Source: Haloplanus sp. GDY1 (lineage in GTDB: Archaea > Halobacteriota > Halobacteria > Halobacteriales > Haloferacaceae). Taken from it: DNA of 64,000 nucleotides. The translations under genes were made by a program, and so were the position numbers. Positions 42,749 through 50,701 of the stretch are shown here, piece by piece. The stretch is from the NCBI RefSeq assembly GCF_023703775.1, contig NZ_CP098514.1, positions 1 through 64,000 of the forward strand. The letters run 5' to 3'. A model generated the notes under the pieces. The model was not told the DNA's origin and made no database searches. It was given only the letters and a program-made list of their open reading frames with translations. Positions within the stretch are counted from its first letter, which is position 1. Each line of letters starts with the position of its first letter.

Positions 42749-43101
42749 GTAATCCGAACGATTGGTAAAACCAATTCTCTTCCGTTTTAGACTCTGTAGA
42801 ACAGAACTGGATTTTCAGTCGGCGTTCGAGTACCCGCTGAATTTTCGGAACCCATGTTGGTGTGCGGCTCTCGCCTCCGTCCGGGACTCGCATCCATCGA
42901 AATCGTGGTGGGCTATAAGTTCACAGGGCGGGCGTCTTTGGTATCGCTCCGTTCCTATTGGGCATAGAATTCCGACTCGAAATAGATGTCCGCGTTATGG
43001 CTCGCAGTTGATGAGATACCGGACCTCTATTTCTCCGGCGTCCAGTTCGGTAACTCCTTCTGACGGATTCGACTCGCACGTCAGCTGCCGATACATTCAT
43101 T
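42749..43101. other. gap with gene debris
   Basis: About 350 bases with many stops in all frames. Short minus-strand pieces look coding (for example CELIAHHDFDGCES), but none continues. It reads as decayed sequence between the element and the next accessory genes. Confidence 0.4.
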
Positions 43102-44142
43102 TTGTCACTTTCAGATGTCATCACAGTGTACCTCTACACCCCTGATGACGTCGACCGCAAGCGCGCCCACCACCAGGCCGTGAAGCAGGACGCCGACGAC
43201 GTCCCCACCAAACGCCGCGGCAACCTCGGAGAACTCGCGTTCGAACAGTTTTGTCGGGAGTACCTTCCCGTCGAAATGTGGGAGTGGGAAAACGAGGAGG
43301 CGATTCGCAAGTGCAACCCCGAGAGCTTCTCCGCGTACGACTTCGAGGTGTTCGGCTACGAAATCGACGTGAAGACCTCCCGCGACGTCTCCGCGTTCCG
43401 TCCGTCGAAACTCCTCGATCAGGACCCTGACGACGAAATCATCGTGATGGTGTGGCACCGTGACAACGAGGACGGGCTCATCCTCCTCGGCTGGGAGCGC
43501 GTCGAGACGCTCACATCGAAAGTGTCGACCCAGGAAGCGTACTCGGGCGACGAACCGACGAAACTGGACCACCTCGCCGCTCGCCCGATGAACGAGCTGA
43601 TGGATCTCGGCCCGAACACGGCCCACATGAACCAGAAGCCACAGAACCCGTTTTCGCCGGGCGACCGCGTCATCAAAGCTGGTGACGAAGATGCATCTGT
43701 GGCGGTCGTCGTCGAAGTACTCCCTCCGGAGAAGGACGTGGGCGTCTACGGCCAGTCGATGGACGGCGAGGCTGTCTGTGTCGCGTTCCCCAGTAGCCTC
43801 GATCAAGGGCCGAGCAACTGGCGAGATATCGACCCGGCCCTCCTCTCGTCGTACTGCGACGACCAGGACATCAAGCTGTACACGTACAAGCACACGAACC
43901 TGGAATTCGCCGAGAATCCGTTCACGCCGGGCGACCGGGTCGTCAAGGCGAGTCACGACGATCCCGACGAGGCCGTCGTGGTCGCCCGTACTGACGGCGC
44001 CACCTCAGAGCCGGTGTCGGTGGTCTACACTGGACAGCTTGAGGATCCGGAGATGTTTCCGGGCGCTCTGGAATCACACTGTGACGGCGAGGGAATCAAA
44101 CAGTACTCGTACGCCCCCTCTGACTTGGAGTGGGCCGAGTAG
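43102..44142 (+). CDS. PD-(D/E)XK-like protein with duplicated C-terminal module
   Basis: A 346-residue protein starting at TTG 43102. The N-terminal half has a nuclease-like core (RRGNLGELAFEQF, YDFEVFGYEIDVKTSRD with D...ExDxK, IIVMVWHRDNEDG). The C-terminal half is a repeat of two modules of about 80 residues, starting NPFSPGDRVIKAGDED and NPFTPGDRVVKASHDD and both ending in KLYTY/KQYSY then LEFAE/LEWAE. The modules may read DNA or bind a ligand. Gene follows 9 bases later. Confidence 0.68.
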   Translation: MSLSDVITVYLYTPDDVDRKRAHHQAVKQDADDVPTKRRGNLGELAFEQFCREYLPVEMWEWENEEAIRKCNPESFSAYDFEVFGYEIDVKTSRDVSAFRPSKLLDQDPDDEIIVMVWHRDNEDGLILLGWERVETLTSKVSTQEAYSGDEPTKLDHLAARPMNELMDLGPNTAHMNQKPQNPFSPGDRVIKAGDEDASVAVVVEVLPPEKDVGVYGQSMDGEAVCVAFPSSLDQGPSNWRDIDPALLSSYCDDQDIKLYTYKHTNLEFAENPFTPGDRVVKASHDDPDEAVVVARTDGATSEPVSVVYTGQLEDPEMFPGALESHCDGEGIKQYSYAPSDLEWAE

Positions 44143-44150
44143 AACCTCGT

Positions 44151-44861
44151 ATGGAACGCAACGCGCTACTCGACCGGTTGTACTCGCTGTTGGACGACCT
44201 CGAACGACAGGTGGGAGGGATGCAGCGACTCGGGGACTGCGACGGCTACATGGACTGGCCGGACCGCGGTGTCTACTTCTTTTTCGCCACCGACGAGTAC
44301 CGCACGAACGGCGACAAGCGCCGCCTCACGCGGGTCGGCACGCACGCAGTCTCCGACGGGAGCGACACGTCCCTCTGGAATCGCCTTCGAACGCACCGTG
44401 GTGCCCTGAGCGGAACGTACGAGGACGGCGGTAACCATCGTGGGTCGGTCTTTCGGGAACGGGTCGGCGAAGCACTCATTGAACGTCACGACCTCCACGA
44501 CGACTATCCCGAATGGGGGCACGGAAGCAGCGCTAGCCGTGACCGGCGTCTCGCGGAGCTCGACTTGGAGCGACGCGTCAGCGACTATATCCGTGAACTC
44601 CCGTTCCTCTGGGTGAAGATCGACGACGAACCGAGTTCCGACAGCGACCGAGCCTACGTCGAACGAAACACCATCGCCCTCGCGAGCAATTACCGCCGGG
44701 AAGCGATCGATCCACGGGCCGACGGATGGCTCGGTACCGACAGCCCGAGCGAGAAGATCCGAAATTCGGGTCTGTGGAACGTCGACCACGTCGACGAATC
44801 CTCTGACCCGGCCTTTCTCGACCGGTTAGCCGGAGCTATCGAAGAAACAGGGCCGCCGTAA
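44151..44861 (+). CDS. GIY-YIG-like nuclease
   Basis: A 236-residue protein with the GIY-YIG pattern: DRGVYFFFATDEY (GIY), RLTRVGTHAVSDG (YIG), LWNRLRTHRGALSG (Arg of the third motif) and SVFRERVGEAL. The catalytic core lies in the first half; the second half ends near residue 235 in a tail that is likely structural. It follows the PD-(D/E)XK gene by 8 bases, so two nuclease-like proteins share an operon. Confidence 0.62.
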   Translation: MERNALLDRLYSLLDDLERQVGGMQRLGDCDGYMDWPDRGVYFFFATDEYRTNGDKRRLTRVGTHAVSDGSDTSLWNRLRTHRGALSGTYEDGGNHRGSVFRERVGEALIERHDLHDDYPEWGHGSSASRDRRLAELDLERRVSDYIRELPFLWVKIDDEPSSDSDRAYVERNTIALASNYRREAIDPRADGWLGTDSPSEKIRNSGLWNVDHVDESSDPAFLDRLAGAIEETGPP

Positions 44862-45033
44862 TTAGCACTCTCTGCTCTATTGCACCCTCGTTAGCTGATA
44901 CAAACGATGTTCTGAGACGGAGATTTCATTCGGTACTGTAGAGCAGCGACTCCGGAGAATCTCGCTCAGAACGCCGACGCACCGACGGAGAGAGGAAGGG
45001 GAATTTATCCGTTCTCCGGATGTACGCTTGGGC

Positions 45034-45306
45034 ATGAGTATCGATTCCGGGCACGGACCTGGCCGGGAATCGCGAATCACCCTGACCCACAACGAGGACG
45101 GGACCTGGACCGCCCGAGACCTCGAAGTCGAGGTGTCCGCTCAGGACGAAATGCGAGACGAGGCCCTCGAAAACCTCGATGCCGTCGTCGACGCGATCGA
45201 AAACGACGGTGGGCGTGAACCCACCGAGGAGGAGCTGCGAGAACTCGGAATCGATCCCGACGAGAACACACCGGGTCGCGGCGACCTGCCGGACGTTCTC
45301 AAGTAA
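45034..45306 (+). CDS. orphan HicB-like antitoxin
   Basis: A 90-residue HicB-like protein (ITLTHNEDGTWTARDLEVEV, then AQDEMRDEALENLDAVVDAI). HicB folds like a partial RNase H and normally neutralises HicA. No HicA-type gene is adjacent on either side. A TATA-like AATTTATCC lies about 30 bases upstream. Confidence 0.72.
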   Translation: MSIDSGHGPGRESRITLTHNEDGTWTARDLEVEVSAQDEMRDEALENLDAVVDAIENDGGREPTEEELRELGIDPDENTPGRGDLPDVLK

Positions 45307-45718
45307 TTCGAATCTCCAGTTGGGGATATTCGCAAGCTCTGGATTCGTTCGGATTCAAGCCCGGTTCAGATCGGAATCCGGAGCGATTCCTTGTTCCGTG
45401 AGGAGCATTCGTGCGTCCCGTCGCACTGTCTGGTTTTCCGGGCGATCCTCGTGAGTTCGAATGCTCTTTGATGGACTCTGCGACCAGATCCACCGATTCC
45501 TCAGTCCCACAGCTAGCGACACTCCGGAGTGTTTTTTCGTAGCCACCCACCAACATCGGCAGTCCCTGTTCCGACCCGAGCACTTCATCGTTGACCGCCG
45601 TAATCTCGTCGTTCAGATTGTCGACGCCGTGAAAGCGGCCGACATCAGTGTCGTCACGCCTCTGTCCCGATTTTATAATCGGCAACACCGTTCGTCCCCG
45701 AGAAAGACTTGACTACGT
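45307..45718 (-). pseudogene. frameshifted remnant of a HEAT-like protein
   Basis: On the minus strand, LPMLVGGYEKTLRSVASCGT and then ESVDLVAESIKEH read in one frame (to about 45470). The sensible continuation, RTHEDRPENQTVRRDARMLL then TEQGIAPDSDL, is in another frame (45358-45460). The two together resemble the end of a helical repeat protein. No intact start to stop is left. Confidence 0.4.
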
Positions 45719-46033
45719 CTATTTTCCGAACCAGTCACGGAGTTCGTCCTCGTACTTCTCCCCGATTCGAAATTCCACGTGCGTGTGGGAGTCATCCTCC
45801 CACTGACCGGGGATTAGGTCCCTCCGGAACTCTTCGGAGTACCACTGAACCCAGTGGCTGAGATGTATATTCAGCGCTCCCGTGTCGTGCGGGACGGACA
45901 GCCCATGGTTGTCCCGCATGCGCTGACGGATATCGACACCACGCACCCACTCCCCTTCGGCGTCCAGCAATACCTTCAGTAATGCATTTTTCTTCGGCGA
46001 CAATCTCTCGAAAAAGTCGTCCGGTACGGTCAT
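45719..46033 (-). CDS. paralogue of the 46030 gene, short form
   Basis: A 104-residue protein (DDFFERLSPKKNALLKVLLD, then WVRGVDIRQRMRDNHGL). Its whole length aligns with the C-terminal half of the neighbour at 46030-46599, with the same FFxxLS and EWxxGxxIRxRMR blocks. A winged-helix-like fold is likely. ATGA overlap with the neighbour. Confidence 0.6.
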   Translation of the reverse strand: MTVPDDFFERLSPKKNALLKVLLDAEGEWVRGVDIRQRMRDNHGLSVPHDTGALNIHLSHWVQWYSEEFRRDLIPGQWEDDSHTHVEFRIGEKYEDELRDWFGK

Positions 46034-46599
46034 TGTTCTTCCAGTCCCTTCCTGATCTCCTCTTTGTACTTGTCACCGATTCTGTGCTCGGAGTTCTGGT
46101 GAGTCTCGTCCGCCCACCGTCCCTCGATCACATCCCGTCGTAGGTCTTCACCGTACTTCCGCGTGAGTCCTGCGATGATACCCGCCGATGCACGTCCACT
46201 CTGCCCCACATCTGCATCGTAGTCTTCCCTCATCCTCCGCCGAATCTCCTTTCCCTTTAGCCACTCCCCATCAGCATCCAGTAGGACCTTCAGCATGATT
46301 CGTTGCTTCTTCGATAGACTGTCGAAGAAGTCATCCGGGAGCCCGTCGCTGCCGGTCTCTTCCTCAAGCAGAGTCTGTCTCCCATCGTGAACAGCCACGT
46401 CCAGTAATTCGACACCAGTGGTCTCGGACACCTCTTTGTCGAACCCGATGCCCTCCCCGCTGAGGGAGACGGCGACTGATCCCTGGCCAGTTTCTACGTC
46501 GTCACGTAGTGTGAGTTCCATTATTTTGAGGGCGGTACTCTCTGAAACCTCACGCTCGAACGTGAGGCCGTCGCCAATTGTTTCCATTGTCACGGTCAT
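46030..46599 (-). CDS. two-part hypothetical protein, long paralogue
   Basis: A 189-residue protein starting MTVTMETIGDGLTFEREVSE. The N-terminal about 80 residues contain an internal duplication (LTFEREVSESTALKIMELTL and IGFDKEVSETTGVELLDVAV). The C-terminal half (DDFFDSLSKKQRIMLKVLLD, then WLKGKEIRRRMREDYDA) matches the short paralogue next door. It may bind nucleic acid through the C-terminal half. ATG 46599 has a TATA-like sequence about 20 bases before it. Confidence 0.58.
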   Translation of the reverse strand: MTVTMETIGDGLTFEREVSESTALKIMELTLRDDVETGQGSVAVSLSGEGIGFDKEVSETTGVELLDVAVHDGRQTLLEEETGSDGLPDDFFDSLSKKQRIMLKVLLDADGEWLKGKEIRRRMREDYDADVGQSGRASAGIIAGLTRKYGEDLRRDVIEGRWADETHQNSEHRIGDKYKEEIRKGLEEQ

Positions 46600-46780
46600 C
46601 CTCACTCTGACAGTACTCTCTATATTATGTTAAAACTTGTCCTACTGTTGGTTCTGTAAGTAAGAACAGTACTATGCAATCCCGGTGAATCCTGGATGAC
46701 GATTTCGACTACCTCTGGCAGCAACACTGTTGTATGCCGCTTTCTCACGACCGCCGCCACCCATGGAAATACCGTGAAAA
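46600..46780. other. AT-richer gap
   Basis: Contains TATA-like sequence near 46620 for the minus-strand 46599 gene; otherwise nothing recognised before the debris that follows. Confidence 0.4.
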
Positions 46781-46784
46781 TGCA

Positions 46785-47050
46785 GGCTTCAGGCCGACGT
46801 TGTCAGCACTCTCCGTTCCTGCGGCACATCGAGACACGCAGGGTCGTACTCCTCATTGACGTGGTCTCCGTTCCACAACGGCGACTCACGGATTTTCGCG
46901 CTCCGGCTGTACTGTCCTAACCGATCCTTGCGCGGGTCAGGCGTCTCTCGTTCGTACGACGACGTATCCCTCGTCGACGTCGGGGAGGAGCCGTCGCTCC
47001 GTGTGCGCGAACACCTGTGGCTCGGTCAGGTCGGCCGCCGCGCTTGCCAT
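46785..47050 (-). pseudogene. two coding-like remnants at the island edge
   Basis: Two minus-strand pieces. The frame from 47050 to 46937 reads MASAAADLTEPQVFAHTERR and ends YVVVRTRDA plus stop, like the C-terminus of a protein. Just downstream another frame reads LGQYSRSAKIRESPLWNGDH and NEEYDPACLDVPQERR before a stop at about 46787. Both look real but incomplete, so they are remains of genes broken at the accessory/core boundary. Families not recognised. Confidence 0.42.
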
Positions 47051-47177
47051 GTTCGCCCAGTTCCGGGAGCGGGCAGATCAAGATTCGGTCGGTGGCGCCG
47101 TTCCCACCGCGCGGAGGGGCCGTGGTTCGGTGCCGCCGTCGCTGCCGCGACCCCACCGCTCCCGACGGCACGGCGCC

Positions 47178-48056
47178 TCACGGGCACGTCAGCCGCGACC
47201 GGAACTCGGGGCGACCCTCGACGCCCAGATCCGCCGCCAGCAGCGCGCCCGCGGCGGGTCCCAGTTCGCCCTTCGAACGCCGCTCGTAGTAACCGAGCCC
47301 CGTCGTCACGTACGCCGTCTCGTAGTTCTCGCCGCCGAAGGTCAGGCTGGACACCGTCTCCGCGGGGCAGGCGACCGTCTCGACGACCGCTCCCGAGTCG
47401 TCGTACCGGACCACCTGCCCGCCGTTCCACTCCGCCGACCAGACGTCCCCGGTCGCGTCGACGGTGAGTCCGTCCGGAAGGCCGTCGCGGTCGACGGCCG
47501 CGAACGCGGTGCGATCCGAGAGCCGCCCAGTCGCCTCCTCGTAGGCGTATCGCCGGATGCGACGCGCCTCCGACTCCGTGACGTACAGGCCGTCCCGGGC
47601 GGGCGTGAACCCGAGTCCGTTCGGGATGGCCAGATCGTCGACCAGGCGGTGGTACGTGCCGTCGGGATCGATCCGGTAGAGTCGACCGGGACGGCTCTCC
47701 GTCGGCATCGTCCCGGCGAACACGCGCCCCGCCGGGTCGGCGACGACGTCGTTGAATCGGGTATCGGACTCCTCGGGGAGTTCGAGGACCGGGTCCGCCT
47801 CCCACGTCCCCGTATCGAGACGACGGACGACTCCGCCGTCCTCGAAGAGCAGCAGGCTGCCGTCCGCCTCCACCGTGATGCCGGCGATCACGTCGGCCTC
47901 GAACACGTGCGCGTGCTCGCCCGTCGCCGGACGGTATCGGAACAGCGACCCCGCGGGGACGTCGATCCAGTAGAGCGCCTCGTCGTCGGGGTGCCAGATC
48001 GGCCCCTCCGCCACCTGGCAGCCGTAGTCGGCGACGATCGCGATATCGGTACTCAC
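47178..48056 (-). CDS. SMP-30/gluconolactonase-like hydrolase
   Basis: A 292-residue six-bladed propeller of the SMP-30/gluconolactonase family: EGPIWHPDDEALYWIDVPAG with the metal Glu, RFNDVVADPAGRVFAGTM with the Asn-Asp ligand, LAIPNGLGFTPARDGLYVTE and LPDGLTVDATGDVWSAEWNG. It opens a lactone ring of a sugar acid. Start is GTG 48056 (VSTDIAIVADYG). No partner dehydrogenase is adjacent. Confidence 0.88.
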   Translation of the reverse strand: MSTDIAIVADYGCQVAEGPIWHPDDEALYWIDVPAGSLFRYRPATGEHAHVFEADVIAGITVEADGSLLLFEDGGVVRRLDTGTWEADPVLELPEESDTRFNDVVADPAGRVFAGTMPTESRPGRLYRIDPDGTYHRLVDDLAIPNGLGFTPARDGLYVTESEARRIRRYAYEEATGRLSDRTAFAAVDRDGLPDGLTVDATGDVWSAEWNGGQVVRYDDSGAVVETVACPAETVSSLTFGGENYETAYVTTGLGYYERRSKGELGPAAGALLAADLGVEGRPEFRSRLTCP

Positions 48057-48175
48057 GGTCGGTACTGAACACGGCCACGGTGTTGAATCACCCGCACGGC
48101 TCCACCGAGCGCCTCGGCCACTCGTCCCCGTCGCCCTTCCGGGGGTTCGATACCGGTCGGCGGCACCCCCGGTCG

Positions 48176-48549
48176 CTACTCGAACGTGACTTCGACGTCG
48201 GGCGGCAGCGGCAGTCCGCGTTTTTCCCGTGCGGCCATCACGCGCCGGAACCCCTCCTGCATGCGGGGTCGCTCCGACGTCTCCAGGTCGTCGGTGTCGA
48301 ACGCACCGTCCTCGCCCCCTTCGACGGCCACGCCGCCACCCAGACCCGCTCGGTACCGGTGTTCCCGACCGTGTGCATACGGCCGGTCGGGACGAACGCA
48401 CAGTCGAACTGACGCATCGTGACGTCCCGGTACTCGGCCTGCAGACGGGCGTGGCCGTTCAACACCCAGTATCTCTCCTCGGTCGGACCCTCGCTCTCGA
48501 AGTGGCCGTGAAAGCCGATGTACGACCCCGGATCCAGCCGTTCTGCCAT
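48176..48549 (-). pseudogene. cupin with a single-base frameshift
   Basis: Starts MAERLDPGSYIGFHGHFESE and contains a cupin pattern up to VWVAAWPSKG. The reading then needs another frame to continue as DGAFDTDDLETSERPRMQEG and end PPDVEVTFE. The shift falls in a run of five C (plus strand) at 48315-48319; one more base would restore one 125-residue protein. It may be a real mutation or a homopolymer sequencing error. Confidence 0.7.
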
Positions 48550-48689
48550 GACCCGAGATGATAGGCTTCCGAAACGACATAACCGTTCGTCGAGGTCGGG
48601 CGAACGCGCCGCCGCGTTCGATGGTGCCGGAGTGACGGCGGCGGTCGGCGCCGGACACCGCCCCGACGCGGCGCTCGTCGGCCGCCGCC

Positions 48690-49325
48690 TCACCCGGCCC
48701 GCATCCAGAGGTCCCGTCCCACGACGGCGACGGCGGCCGCGGCCGGGAGCACCACGGGGAGGGAGCCGGCGGCGCTCCCGTCCACGTCCAGGGCGATGCT
48801 CACGGCCACGACCAGCACCGGGAGGACCGGCCCCCCGGCCACCGCGGCGCCGAGGACCGGCCTGTCGCTACGGAGGTAGCCGACCCCCCACGCGAGCAGT
48901 CCGGGAAACAGGAGGAGCAGGGCGAGCAGGGCGAGTGCGGCGCCGAGCAGCGCGTTCAGCGTGTTGGTCGGGTCGCCCATCGTCCCCCTGCCGGCGGTCA
49001 CCAGGAGGACCGTCGCGAGCGTTCCGATCCCCGCCCCGATCAGCGCCACGACCGCGGTCCAGCGTTGCCAGCGCGCCAGTCGCTCCCGGTCGCGCCGGTA
49101 GAGGGCGATCAGACCGAGCACCGTCAGTAGCACCGCGGCCAGCGCCACGGCGGGGACGACCGCCCGCTCGAACCAGAGGGCGCTGAACCGCGGCGGGTCG
49201 AAGACGTAGGAGTCGGTCGGCATCGGGCCGACCCACCGGGTCGGGACGCTCGCGACGAGTGCGAGGAGGCCGCCGAGGGCGGTCAGGCCGCCGACGAACC
49301 GGTGGCCCGGGGTCCACACGGTCAC
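48690..49325 (-). CDS. haloarchaeal membrane protein
   Basis: A 211-residue protein with about five to six hydrophobic segments (AVVPAVALAAVLLTVLGLIA, LLGAALALLALLLLFPGLLA). No family recognised. It overlaps the PQQ-like lipoprotein gene by ATGA, so the two are coupled; the lipoprotein may be anchored near it. Confidence 0.7.
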   Translation of the reverse strand: MTVWTPGHRFVGGLTALGGLLALVASVPTRWVGPMPTDSYVFDPPRFSALWFERAVVPAVALAAVLLTVLGLIALYRRDRERLARWQRWTAVVALIGAGIGTLATVLLVTAGRGTMGDPTNTLNALLGAALALLALLLLFPGLLAWGVGYLRSDRPVLGAAVAGGPVLPVLVVAVSIALDVDGSAAGSLPVVLPAAAAVAVVGRDLWMRAG

Positions 49326-50575
49326 TCACCCCCCACGGCCACGACGGTCCCGCGTCGCGTCGCCGTCACGACGCCGCCGTCGAGGACCGCCGGCGCCAGC
49401 AGGGGTTCGACGCTCCGGAACCCCCACGTCGCCTCGCCGAAGCGGGCGGTGAAGGCGAGCAAGCGGGGGGGCGCCCGTCGGTCGCCCGACCCGGACCCCG
49501 TGGCGAAGGCGTGCCCGCCGGCGGCGGCGGTGACCGCACCGTCGCCGACGTACGAACACCAGCGAGGTTCGGGGGCGCCCTCGGCGCGCCGGTCGAGCGC
49601 GAACGTCGCGTCGCCGGCCTCGCCCGGCCGCTCGACGGCGTAGACGGTTTCGGGGGTGACCACCGGCATCGAGTAGGTGCGGCCGCCGCCCCGGTCGACG
49701 CTCCAGCGCTCCGACCCGTCGTCGAGGGCGACGCCGACGACCCCCTCGTAGCTTCCGAGGAAGACGGTGCCGTCGGCGACGACGGGGTCGGACTCCGGGC
49801 GCACCGACGACGACCACAGTCGGTCGCCGGTCGCGGCGTCGAGGGCGCGGAGTTCCTCGCCTGCGACGACGACGGTGCCGTCGGCCACCGCGGGGAGCGA
49901 CCCGCCCGACGTCGCGGCCGCCCAGCGCCGATTCCCGCCGGCGGTGTCGAGGGCGACCAGTTCGCCGCGGCCGGGAACGAACACCGCGCCGTCGGCGACG
50001 ACGGGCGGACCGGCAGGCGTGACGTCGGTGGCACGCCACCGTTCCGTCCCGTCGTCGGTGCGGAGGGCGACGACGCCGTCGGCGGTCGGCACGTACGCGG
50101 TGCCGTCGTCGAGGACGGGCGGCGCGAGTTCGCGCCCGTATCCCCGGGACGACGCGACCGACGCCGGCGCGAGTGAGTCGTCGTGCCACCGCTCTTGGCC
50201 GTCCCGGAGCGAGAGCGCGAACGCGCCCGCGCCGGTCGTGATGAAGACCCGGCCGTCGGCGACGGTCGGCGCGCTCACGTCGGTCGCGACGTCGTCGACG
50301 GACGGGGCGGGAAGCGTCGTTCGCCAGCGGAGCGTCGGGCCGTCGGTCGGCGGCCGCCGCGACGGGGCAAAGCCCGTGTTGGCGGCGTCGAACCTCGGCG
50401 CGGGCCAGGCCCCGCCGGGGAGGGTGTCGAACCCCCGGGCGGCCTCGCCCGTGCCGAACGTCGTCGTCGGCTCCGGGGGCTCGCCGTCGGGACACGACGA
50501 CGAACAGCCGCCGAGTCCGGCGACGACCCCGGCCGAGAGCGTACCGAGAAACGTCCTGCGTTCGATGGAGGGCAT
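49322..50575 (-). CDS. Tat-exported lipoprotein with PQQ-like propeller
   Basis: A 417-residue protein. The N-terminus is a twin-arginine signal with a lipobox (RRTFLGTLSAGVVAGLGGC, Cys near residue 24). The rest is a beta propeller of PQQ-repeat type with many WRxxT/WxxDT-like strands (TDDGTERWRATDVTP; LDTAGGNRRWAA; LDDGSERWSVDRG). Outside the cell it could bind a cofactor or partner proteins. It lacks the Trp-docking sites and Ca ligands of PQQ dehydrogenases that I could check. Confidence 0.85.
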   Translation of the reverse strand: MPSIERRTFLGTLSAGVVAGLGGCSSSCPDGEPPEPTTTFGTGEAARGFDTLPGGAWPAPRFDAANTGFAPSRRPPTDGPTLRWRTTLPAPSVDDVATDVSAPTVADGRVFITTGAGAFALSLRDGQERWHDDSLAPASVASSRGYGRELAPPVLDDGTAYVPTADGVVALRTDDGTERWRATDVTPAGPPVVADGAVFVPGRGELVALDTAGGNRRWAAATSGGSLPAVADGTVVVAGEELRALDAATGDRLWSSSVRPESDPVVADGTVFLGSYEGVVGVALDDGSERWSVDRGGGRTYSMPVVTPETVYAVERPGEAGDATFALDRRAEGAPEPRWCSYVGDGAVTAAAGGHAFATGSGSGDRRAPPRLLAFTARFGEATWGFRSVEPLLAPAVLDGGVVTATRRGTVVAVGGE

Positions 50576-50701
50576 CGGTCCCCCCTTGTGACACCTCCGT
50601 GAAAGGTGTCCCGGATCGTCTCACGCTCGGCACCGGGACACGGGCGTCGAGACGACGGCGACGGAGCGCCGAAGACACGCGAGAGCGTCCCGCGGGCAAC
50701 G

